This document shows, piece by piece, positions 56,391-64,000 of a stretch of DNA of 64,000 nt. This stretch comes from Helianthus annuus. Taxonomy: Eukaryota > Streptophyta > Magnoliopsida > Asterales > Asteraceae. The translations under genes and the position numbers were made by a program. Position 1 is the stretch's first letter. Every line of letters starts with the position of its first letter. The stretch covers positions 117,965,464 through 118,029,463 of the forward strand of contig NC_035435.2 of assembly GCF_002127325.2 (NCBI RefSeq), read 5' to 3'. The notes below the pieces were generated by a model. It made no database searches, was not told the DNA's origin, and saw only the letters and a program-made list of their open reading frames with translations.

Positions 56391-58330
56391 GAATCATCCT
56401 GCGCGCGTTTGTTGTAGTTTTTTCTTGGTCGCCGTGGACCTCCTTGCACCATATGAGTTTCTAGCTTTCTGAGCTTCTTGTTGTCTGGACCTTCATCTCT
56501 TCGTTGTATCTGGCGGTAATCGCGCTTTCCTCCTTTGACTAAGTGACCGAGCTTTCCGTCTCTTAGGGCTCTTTCGATTTCTTGCTTTAAGCTAAAGCAA
56601 TCATCGGTCAAGTGGCCCGTATCTTTGTGGAATTCACAGAAGAGATTTGGGTCCTGACCCCTTTTGTTGCGCATCTGCAAGGGTGGTTTGAACTGATGGT
56701 TCTCTGTGGCTAAGACTTCAGAAGGTGTTTTGGTTAGTGGAGTCCACTGCTTTTCTCTATTTTCGCGCTTTACTTCTTTTCGATGGGCTATCTGATTGAT
56801 CGTATGGCGTGCGTCGTCCCGTGGGGGGCTTCTTTCTCTGTTCCCAGAAGCCCTCCAGGGTTGATTTCTGCCCCTTCTGTTGTTTCGATCGTTATGGTTG
56901 TGTGCGCGCTGACGGTGATCGTCACCGGTCAGTTGCCTATCTGTCTGCGCAATGGTCTTGGCCGCTTCAATGAAGGTTTCCCAGTCTTTGGGTCCTCCGT
57001 CTCGCCCTTTGATTCTTTTAACCAGATCGTCGCACTTGACTGCTCGCATGAAGTGTGCACGCATCATTTTCTCTGGTATGTCTCCGATCTCTAGACATTC
57101 TTTGTTATACCTTGTAATGAAATCTTCTACACTTTCATAGTCTTTTCTCCATATGTTCAGACAATTACCTGGGTCTCTGGCTTGTCTTCGTTGCTGAGAG
57201 AAGTGTGCCAGGAACTTTTCTCGGAAGTCGACCCATGATTTGATTTTGCCAGCCGGTAAGTTGTCGAACCAAATGCGCGCCGCGCCAACGAATGTCTGAG
57301 CAAACAGGTGGCACCATGTTGGTAAGTTCCATCCGCCTGTTGCTCCTGCACCTTTAAACACCTGGAGGTGATCGTCTGGGTCCGTCAACCCATTGTATTT
57401 ACCCACGTTGTGTGGTAACTTCGTTTTGTCGATGGCCGCGCACGCGATTTCTGGAATGAATTTTGAATTTTCAGCCATGTCCTCAGGACGATAGCTCAAG
57501 GTGTAATCATGCTCTGCTTTGGGGTTGTACCCCGCGCGCTTGGTTGGTTTGTATGCCTCGTGTTCTGGAGGAAGTCTGCTGAACACTGTGGATTCTGCCT
57601 TGTAAGTTGGGTCGTCTTCCTCCTCTTCCCATTCTGTGTTCATGTTGCGTGCGCCCAAACGGGTTTGGATCGGCCTTCGTTGTAGATTGGAAGTTTGGAC
57701 GAAGTTGCTCTCTGTTTCAGCATAAGTATCGCGCGTGTCTTGTATGCTGGGTCTTCTGACCTGTTGCACTGGTTCTCTTTCTGGTCGTAAGTTCCACGCG
57801 TTTGTCTGTTGAGCCGTGTGTGTACTCAGAGACCTTGGTTGTGGAGTTACGAATGCTGATTGGTTAGCCTGTGCTTGGAGCAAGGCTTGTTGTGCGCTGA
57901 GCTGCGTATAAACGAGGTTTATAGACGCCATCTGTTTGGCATACCAGGAAGCCAGAGTTTTTCCTTCGGGTAGCCCTAAGAGTGCGGAATAGTTGAGTTG
58001 TGCTTGTTCCGATGGTACAGAAGGGCCTGGTCCATGACTTACAGTCTGCATCGGCGGTGGTGTTTGGTGTAATATCCCCGTTGGAGGTTGGAGAGCAGCT
58101 CCGTTTGTGGTTTGAGTAATGATTCTTGCTGTTGTTTGGAAAATGGGTCCAGTTGTGGTTTGGCTAGCAGCCCTGGACGCACTTCCAAAAATGGATGGAA
58201 ACTCGTTGTTCAGCTGACCTTCTTGGATGGTCTCGTTCCTTTGACCTCGTTGGACGTGTGCCGTGTCCGAAACGAGTTCGAAGGAAGAGATTTCTCCGTC
58301 AGCGGGGTGTGAATGATTCTGGTCTGCCAT
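56327..58330 (-). CDS. gag: Gag capsid/nucleocapsid protein
   Basis: 667 residues from ATG 58330 (MADQNHSHPADG). The first 300 residues are low-complexity, Gln/Thr-rich (TTGPIFQTTARIITQTT). Residues about 310-470 are the retrotransposon gag domain (PF03732 type: KYNGLTDPDDHLQVFKGAG, WFDNLPAGKIKSWVDFREKF, FITRYNKECLEIGDIPEKM). A basic linker follows (HRQRAHNHNDRNNRRGRN). Near residue 563, CEFHKDTGHLTDDC has zinc-knuckle spacing but His in place of the second Cys (C-x2-H-x4-H-x4-C). The protein packages element RNA into virus-like particles in the cytoplasm. The frame is intact. It ends inside the pol frame; the two overlap by 64 bases. Confidence 0.93.
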   Translation of the reverse strand: MADQNHSHPADGEISSFELVSDTAHVQRGQRNETIQEGQLNNEFPSIFGSASRAASQTTTGPIFQTTARIITQTTNGAALQPPTGILHQTPPPMQTVSHGPGPSVPSEQAQLNYSALLGLPEGKTLASWYAKQMASINLVYTQLSAQQALLQAQANQSAFVTPQPRSLSTHTAQQTNAWNLRPEREPVQQVRRPSIQDTRDTYAETESNFVQTSNLQRRPIQTRLGARNMNTEWEEEEDDPTYKAESTVFSRLPPEHEAYKPTKRAGYNPKAEHDYTLSYRPEDMAENSKFIPEIACAAIDKTKLPHNVGKYNGLTDPDDHLQVFKGAGATGGWNLPTWCHLFAQTFVGAARIWFDNLPAGKIKSWVDFREKFLAHFSQQRRQARDPGNCLNIWRKDYESVEDFITRYNKECLEIGDIPEKMMRAHFMRAVKCDDLVKRIKGRDGGPKDWETFIEAAKTIAQTDRQLTGDDHRQRAHNHNDRNNRRGRNQPWRASGNRERSPPRDDARHTINQIAHRKEVKRENREKQWTPLTKTPSEVLATENHQFKPPLQMRNKRGQDPNLFCEFHKDTGHLTDDCFSLKQEIERALRDGKLGHLVKGGKRDYRQIQRRDEGPDNKKLRKLETHMVQGGPRRPRKNYNKRAQDDSWREKQVVFPVVREVQEKNGQ

Positions 58331-58385
58331 TTTCACGAGTGTTTTCTAGAAGAGAAAAAGAGGTGAGAGTGGTCTTGCAAAAAAG

Positions 58386-58398
58386 CGGATGGCGCCAA
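58386..58398 (-). other. Primer-binding site of the Tat-lineage element
   Basis: The minus strand reads TTGGCGCCATCCG immediately after the 5' LTR. It is identical over 13 bases to the PBS of the LARD at 22221-22233. Confidence 0.8.
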
Positions 58399-59046
58399 TG
58401 TTGAAACAATGGTTAACACAAGGATAACCAAGAGGGTCGTTTCACTTATGGGGTTCAACCTCTTCTCTTGCTCGTATCAAAGGCCTGAGATCTGCAAAAC
58501 AGTAAACACCGTTAGTCTCGTTAAGAGGGAGAAGGGGGTTTTCCCTCTTAACCAGGCTCCGGCGTGAGAATAAGTACTGCTCTGAGATGAATAAAACAGT
58601 GTGTGTATAGAGTGAGTAAAGAGAGCCAAGATCCCGAACCTGAATGATGAAGGGTCGTATTTATAGCCGGAGGGTGAAGAAGGAGGAAGCAGCTATGCCA
58701 GCTGTGGGTGCGCGCCAGCTGTCCGACCAAGGGGAATATCCTCTTGGTCTGCTCTGTCGCGAAGGGTGTAGTGGTACACGTGGCGTCCTTGTATTCGCTT
58801 GTGCTGGATACCTCGTACTGGTCGCGTCAGCCCTGCTCCCTGGATTGTCGCAGGCCTATGTGGCCTTCTCTCAATGGTGACACGTGTTGTCCTTTATGTT
58901 GGGCAAAGCTTCTTTGATGCCAGCTATGAACCGCCTAGATGTCTTCTGGAAGCTTCTAGAAGGTTCTGGTGACATGGGTGCCTTGTGTGCACAAAAGTGG
59001 TGTGGTCCTTGCCATGTAGGCAAGGAATTGGGACCATACCTCTTCA
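58399..59046 (-). repeat. 5' LTR (right copy) with promoter
   Basis: Transcription of gag-pol should start from this LTR: TATAAATA on the minus strand at 58658-58665, about 30 bases before a CATCATTCAGG region. It differs from the other LTR at two bases. Confidence 0.93.
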
Positions 59047-59051
59047 GTAGT

Positions 59052-59266
59052 GATTTAATGAAAACACAAAGCCAGCAAAGAAAATCAACAGTAAAAAATT
59101 CAAGTTTGGTACATGGGATGAGCATTCGAGGGCAATATTGAATCATCTATAAAAGTTGCCACAGGTTTAAGTACGACTATACGAGTATGATATTAAGTGA
59201 CCTCAACTATATTACCCGAAACCCATATGATACATGTTTACTCGCATAGAGAATGCTTATAAAGGA
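59052..59266. repeat. Duplicated segment, copy B (right part)
   Basis: Resumes the homology to copy A (AAAACACAAAGCCAGCAAAG, TATATTACCCGAAACCCATA) after the retrotransposon. Confidence 0.8.
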
Positions 59267-59949
59267 ATTAATAAGTTAATCATCTTTTTATAAAAATATA
59301 TATTCAATATAAATTTTTATTTTATTGTATATCTATTTTCGTTTGCTTAGTTTATTTATCTATTTTTCTAGCGATCAAAGTTCTAGACTCTGGTTTCTTT
59401 TGTTTTTTTACTAGCGATCATAATTAACCAAATCAATTATTTAACTTAAATTTATATACCAGAATTAATGAATAAAACTCGTGGTAAAAGATTATGTTCG
59501 AATAAGATTCTGACTCAAGTGCTTAGTATATAATATTGCAAAGTATTAAATAATGTGAGACGAACCTTAGGCGAGCTCGGCTCGAATCAACCTGTTTATA
59601 CCCCTAAAATAAATCTTTATTTTGTTTGAATATAAAATATAGAACAGTAAATAGCTAAAATAAACAAACGAAAATATAAACATACAATAAAATAAAACTC
59701 TATACTTAAAAATAGATTTTTATTAAAAAAGAACTTTGATTAGTTAATTAACCAGTTTTAGAATCATTAATACAACAAAAGTGATGAAAACAATTAAAGA
59801 AAATAAAACGGGGCTTGCTACGGTAACCTTTTAAAGAATAGGTTGGTCCAAGTATGAAAATTAAAAAATGGTCTTAAAGATAAGTGTAAAATTCTAATTT
59901 TTATACTATAAATAAACAAGTTTTTCTTGCATTATTAGTTGTACCATGT
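59267..59949. other. AT-rich intergenic, no gene
   Basis: Nothing coding. GAGCTCGGCTCGAATCAACC to about 59605 resembles the inverted partner of the hAT-like end at 45122. Confidence 0.5.
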
Positions 59950-61085
59950 GTATGGGGTGATTTTCAAAAAATTTCTTCTTTCATTTTTCATTTTCATTTT
60001 TCATCTAAAGTTTTTATCTTTTCATTTTAACTTTTTTTATTCATTTACTTTTAACCCAAAGACTTCCATGTTTTACAATTTAACCTCAATACTTTTTTAT
60101 TTTCAACTTTAGTCCTCTATACTTTTCATCTTTTGTAAGTTTTTTGTTCTACGTTTCGTTCAAAATTTAGCGAGCGTTCAAAATTTGGCGAGTTAACACA
60201 CTGCAACGTGTGTGTATGGTTCAATGTTTTTTGTCTGTTTTTCCTATTTGACAGGCCCGTCGCAACACGTATATTATTCTTCGTTTGACAAGTTCGTTCT
60301 AATGTGCGGGTCCTAAATTGACTTAGTTTTTTCTTTCTACGTTTTACGTTTCAGTCTAATTTCTTCGTATTAACATACCGCAACGGGTGTGCATGATTCA
60401 ATGTCTGTTTTTCGTTCAGAGTTATTTTTACTCTTTTTATTTATTTTATTTTACGAGCTCTTCTCTTGTTGGTGGTGTGACATTGGGCTACTTGGCAAGA
60501 TTTTACACACGTGTTTAACCTATTAAATTTTTTACTAAAAATAATTTGTTTCAAGTTTACCCCTATACTTCCTTTACTTAAGAAACTATTTTTAAGTACA
60601 TATTTTTATGTACGTGTCGGTATGAATTCGATTTTCTCTATTCGACATAAACTTTTTTCTGGAAATAAGTCAGATCAAGTATAATATGCTTTTATTTAAA
60701 AAAACATTTTTACGTCCATACTTATATGTACGTTTTGGTATAAATTCGAGTTGGTGTATGTTTCAACGTGAACTTTTTTTTTTGGGAAATGAGTGAGGCC
60801 AAATACAATATGCTTCCTTGCTTATTATATGAATGTTTCGCAAATTTTGTTTAGAACCTAGTGGAGTCAAATTGTAGTTTCTTCCCCCCCCCCCCTTTAT
60901 TTCCAAAAGTTATAATTAATCTCTTTTGATTATACATGTCAGTTTTTCTGTTATACCTGTTATGTTTTCTATGATATGTCGAAATGCACGTTTTCATATG
61001 GTTAACATATCACATAATGTTTGGACTAATCCATTCGATGTTTGCGATGTATCCGCGCCGCAACGCGCGCGGATCTTATTACTAG
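59950..61085 (+). mobile_element. Helitron-like element, 3' end clear, 5' end not found
   Basis: The 3' terminus has a perfect 8-bp stem (ATCCGCGC / GCGCGGAT, 61051-61074) followed by CTAG at 61082-61085 and T. The body shares AACACACTGCAACGTGTGTG, TTCGTTCTAATGTGCGGGTC and similar phrases with the 620-bp units and the minus-strand Helitron, so all three belong to one family. A roughly 120-bp unit (ATGTACGTGTCGGTATGAAT / TATGTACGTTTTGGTATAAA) is duplicated at about 60590-60830. No gene. Confidence 0.65.
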
Positions 61086-61713
61086 TTTATATATAAAAAA
61101 GTAAGTAAAGATTTTGAAGCCAGTTATTGTAAGGACATTATCTATTACAAAAAAGCTAACAAAAAAATCTTCAGTATGACCTTTTAAGTTAAAAGAATGA
61201 ATCTTGCAATTTTGTATAATGGAAAACATCAAATATGAAGTTTATTTTGGCTAGGAAGTGTAGGAAGTAATAGGATTAGGATATGTTGCAACATTTAAAA
61301 TAAAGAAAAAAGGTATTTTAGTCAATCCAACCCTTTCTTCTTCCTTTTCAAAACCCAGTAACTTCAAAACCCACTATTTTCAAAACCCACCATCTTCAAC
61401 CATTTCTTCACTTTCTATCTCAATAATCACCATATTATAGTGCGATTTTTATCACCAATCAATGATTCAAACACCCGATCAACGTGTTCTTCAGCTTTTT
61501 TGAAGAAAACCCAATTTAATTTCATAAAAAACTTGTTTTTTCCAGAGATTTTGGAGATAATCACTCGATTCGTTCGATTCGAGCGCTGATAAGTGTTTCA
61601 ATCATTCAAAATTCGTCAATTGTTGAAGAAATCACTTCAATCCATGTAAGAAATTCTTTAATTTCATTTTTACGATATGGGTTTTTGATTTAGTCATTGC
61701 GTTTTACGATCTT
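61086..61713. other. Intergenic, leader-like but no gene
   Basis: C/T-rich phrases CAAAACCCACTATTTTCAAA and similar at 61340-61430 resemble an untranslated leader, but no coding frame follows. I see nothing else. Confidence 0.4.
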
Positions 61714-61805
61714 GGCGGGGGTCCGGGGGCAGCGCCCCTTGTAGCGGGGTCCCAGGGTCGGCAGCCCCTGGCGGGGTCCAAGGGGCAAAACCCCTGGCTG
61801 GGGTT
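61714..61805. repeat. G-rich block with GGGGTCC repeats
   Basis: GGCGGGGGTCCGGGGGCAGC is followed by three further GGGGTCC / GGCAGCCCC phrases. Short arms GGGGCAAAACCCC and GGCAGCGCCCC can pair. It contrasts strongly with the surrounding AT-rich DNA. Several G runs of four or five lie close together, so G-quadruplex formation is possible. Confidence 0.7.
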
Positions 61806-61989
61806 GAGTTTTGGATTGACTAGAATGCCCCTAAACAGACATTTTAAGTGTCCATTGCGATTAAATTGCTGTAATAAAAATGAATCAGAAAAAACAATTT
61901 TCCAGAAATTGGCTCATTTCGAAGACAGTAATTCTTAGACAATTCAGACAGTTCACAGACAATTCATAGACAGTTCACAGACAGTTTTA

Positions 61990-62760
61990 TGTGTCCATTG
62001 CGTTTTAGAAATAAGAGAGTTTTATGTGTTTTCTGGCTATTGCGTTTTAGAAAAAAACTCATTTTTAAGTGTTTTTAGTCATTGCGTTTTAGGTAAAACA
62101 CATTTTTGAAGTGTTTTTAGTCATTGCATTTTAGGTAAAACACATTTTTAGGTGTTTTCAGTCCATTGCGTTTTAGAGATGAGACATTTTTAAGTGTTTT
62201 CTGGTCATTGCGTTTTATAAATAAGACATTTCTTTGTGTTTTTGGTGCATTGCGTTTTAGGTAAAACACATTTTTATGTGTTTTCAGTCCATTGCGTTTT
62301 AGAAAAACAGACATTTTAAGTGTTTTCTGGCCATTGCGTTTTAAAAATAAGACATTTGTTTGTGTTTTTGGTGCATTGCATTTTAGGTAAAACACATTTT
62401 TATGTGTTTTCAGTCCATTGCGTTTTAGGAAAAACAGACATTTTAAGTGTTTTCTAGCCATTGCGTTTTAAAAATAAGACATTTGTTTGTGTTTTTGGTG
62501 CATTGCGTTTTAGGTAAAATACATTTTTATGTGTTTTCAGTCTATTGCGTTTTAGAAACTACACTTTCTTTTGAGTTTTTAGGCTATTGCGTTTTAGAAA
62601 TAACACATTTCTTTGTGTTTTCTGGCCATTGCGTTTTACAAATAAGACATTTCTTTGTGTTTTTGGTGCATTGCATTTTAGAAAAATGTCATTTTTAGGT
62701 TTTTTTTTCATTGCGTTTTACGCAACTGGGTTTTTTCCATTGCGTTTTACGCAACTGGGT
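61990..62760. repeat. 42-bp minisatellite, about eighteen copies
   Basis: CATTGCGTTTTAG recurs every 42 bases (for example 62000, 62042, 62084, 62126, 62168, 62210). Variants alternate in a three-unit higher order (GGTAAAACACATTTTTATG; AAACAGACATTTTAAG; AAATAAGACATTTGTTTG). Fourteen-codon periodicity leaves both strands open: Lys/Asn-rich peptide repeats on the minus strand, Phe/Val-rich on the plus. These are not accepted as genes. Confidence 0.9.
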
Positions 62761-63155
62761 TTTCAAAAATTTTTTTCGAAAATATAGCAATAGTATACTC
62801 GTTTTAAAGATAAAAAAAACGCTTGTTTTTATTTGTGCAATTTTTATAAAAAAATAATGACGTATGAAAGAGTTATTAACGTTTAAAAAAAGGGGGGAAT
62901 TAGAGGAGAGAGAAACTATTGCCTTGGATTGACTAGAATGCCCATAAACAAACTCACGCGCCTCTTTTCTTCCCTTCAATTTTCATCATTTAATCTTAGC
63001 CCTTGATTAACTAAATGGATGGTCAAGATGATCATGTAAATGACGTTTTTTTTGTCATTGGTTATTTTTGTACATGTGTATAAGTTAATTTCAAATGTCG
63101 GTATAAACAATGTTTCTTTTGTCTTTCAATTTCACCTAGGATCATATATAATATA
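62761..63155. other. Intergenic; direct repeat of a 27-bp flank
   Basis: GATTGACTAGAATGCCCATA at 62931 repeats the sequence at 61815 (GATTGACTAGAATGCCCCTA), so the G-rich block and minisatellite partly lie between two direct repeats. No gene. Confidence 0.5.
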
Positions 63156-63359
63156 GAGTAAACTGCAATTTTACCCCCTGAGGTTAGGGGTCATTGGCAC
63201 CCTTACCCCCCTAAGGAAATAATTGCAATTTTACCCCCCACTGTTAACTGTTATGTCGCAACCTTACCCCCTAAGCTCAATTTTGTTGACTGATCTGTTG
63301 ACTTGGTGGTGAAATGACCATTTTACCCTTTTATTTTACCCCCTGTGTTTTGTTTACTC
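63156..63359. mobile_element. Mutator-type MITE, short
   Basis: The ends GAGTAAACTGCAATTTTACC and (inverted) GAGTAAACAAAACACAGG share the family terminus. The flanking 9-mers TATAATATA and TGTAATATT match at seven positions. Length 204 bp. Confidence 0.65.
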
Positions 63360-64000
63360 TGTAATATTACCCCCTGCCACCACTGCCACCGCCATTCACC
63401 ACCACAACCACCACTGCCACCTCCAGCCACCACCCTCAACCACCACTGCCACCGCCATTCACCACCACAACCACCACTGCCATCTTCTTCCTCCCCCTCC
63501 CCCCCCCCCTCTCTCTCTCTAAAAAAACCCACCACCCGCCTTCATCTTCAACAATCACCACCGTCATCTCCACACCCCAGCCCCCAATCATCCAAATTTG
63601 CAGCATAAATAAAGTGAAAACTATAAAACTGAATAAGATTATAGGTGAAATTGAGATGGAACATAACATAACATAACTCTCGTATAAGGAGTTGTTCATA
63701 TGCTAAATCATCCAAACAAACCTATCAAAATCAGTTACTCTGTTTCGTACCTAAGTTCAAATCACTAAAAACAGAAACCCTAACTGTTAACTCGAACTCA
63801 AAATTAATAAATTTCAGTAGATCTAACAAATTTCAAGGTGAAAACGGGAGAACCGAGAGATATTGTACCCTAGATTCAGTGAAATTGAGATAAAACAACA
63901 CAGACGAAGAAGCTTTAATAGTTCATATGATCATCAGACATGCAATTAACGTTTCACAGCTAAATCGACCAAACAAACTATCAAAATCAGTCACTCTGTT
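63360..64000. other. CCACCACTGCCACC simple repeat, then AT-rich sequence
   Basis: 63370-63480 is a CCACCACTGCCACCGCCATT-type triplet repeat, followed by a C run and a CT tract (63500-63520). Open frames on both strands are Pro/His or Gly/Val repeats. A GC-poor stretch to the window end has no gene; its CAAAATCAGT(T/C)ACTCTGTT phrase occurs twice (63728, 63980). Confidence 0.6.

Larger units (their letters stand above)
47289..59046 (-). mobile_element. Autonomous Ty3/gypsy Tat-lineage (Retand-like) retrotransposon
   Basis: A complete 11.76-kb insertion: 648-bp LTRs (47289-47936, 58399-59046), TSD GTAGT (47284-47288, 59047-59051), PBS and PPT. On the minus strand gag then pol read leftward. 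The pol product has two RNase H domains and no chromodomain, which places it in the Tat lineage. An opposite-strand multi-exon gene lies between pol and the 3' LTR, followed by a 48-bp tandem repeat; additional antisense ORFs and a 3' tandem repeat are described for Retand-type elements. The LTRs differ at only two sites (47547/58657 and 47810/58920), so the insertion is very recent. It sits in copy B of a duplicated segment, and copy A shows the empty site. Confidence 0.95.

Noticed and set aside
45122..59605. One large hAT-type element bounded by AGGGCTCTAAACGAG and its inverted partner
   Set aside because: Inverted ends are only partly alike and the 8-bp flanks AAAATATT and AAAATAAA are imperfect; the two ends may be independent MITE remnants.
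62117..62698. Lys-rich and Phe/Val-rich frames
   Set aside because: By-products of the 42-bp minisatellite.
61990..62760. CRISPR-like regular repeat spacing
   Set aside because: Units are contiguous with no unique spacers, and the sequence is from a plant nucleus.
63323..63699. Pro/His- or Gly/Val-rich frames near the right edge
   Set aside because: Triplet-repeat simple sequence; open on both strands.

Overview
This window is nuclear DNA from a flowering plant: AT-rich, with GT-AG introns, nested LTR retrotransposons, Helitrons, Mutator- and hAT-type miniature elements and a LINE remnant. The repeat styles (long chromovirus-like solo LTR, GTCGGCGACGG-rich Athila-type LTR, GGACACGG-rich LTR) suggest Asteraceae, but that is an inference from repeat style only. 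I see one convincing host gene, a split gene for a P-loop ATPase-like protein (23440-28566, 11 exons, 566 aa). I see no rRNA, tRNA or CRISPR.

Layout. 1-976: foldback element. 1064-4978: solo LTR with target-site duplication (TSD) CAGCG. 5078-6083: Mutator-type MITE. 7287-9541: element with terminal inverted repeats, split by a solo LTR at 7702-9396 (TSD GTGGG). 9563-14756: Helitron carrying a broken TFIIF-alpha gene fragment. 14947-15660: LINE 3' end. 15998-22764: non-autonomous LTR element (TSD GTAAA) made largely of minisatellites. 23440-28566: host gene with MITEs in introns 5, 7 and 8. 28699-31043: more MITEs. 31722-36992: Athila-type non-autonomous element (TSD GTCAC) nested in a small foldback element. 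38348-40395: 620-bp triplication ending at a Helitron-like terminus. 40590-41355: one copy of a duplicated segment. About 41.5-43.8 kb: Helitron with an hnRNP-like RRM fragment. 43868-44962: inverted Helitron. 45859-59266: second copy of the duplicated segment, split by a 1.08-kb hAT-like element and by an 11.76-kb Ty3/gypsy element. 59.9-61.1 kb: Helitron 3' end. 61.2-63.0 kb: G-rich block and 42-bp minisatellite. 63156-63359: MITE.

The most complete system is the Ty3/gypsy Tat-lineage (Retand-like) element at 47289-59046. Its two 648-bp LTRs differ at two positions. On the minus strand it has gag and an uninterrupted pol (protease, reverse transcriptase, two RNase H domains, DD35E integrase). 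On the opposite strand it carries a second gene with four exons, three introns and its own TATA box placed directly against a 23-bp palindrome. A 48-bp tandem repeat lies between that promoter and the 3' LTR. The non-autonomous element at 15998-22764 shares the same 13-base primer-binding site, so it may use the machinery of this lineage.
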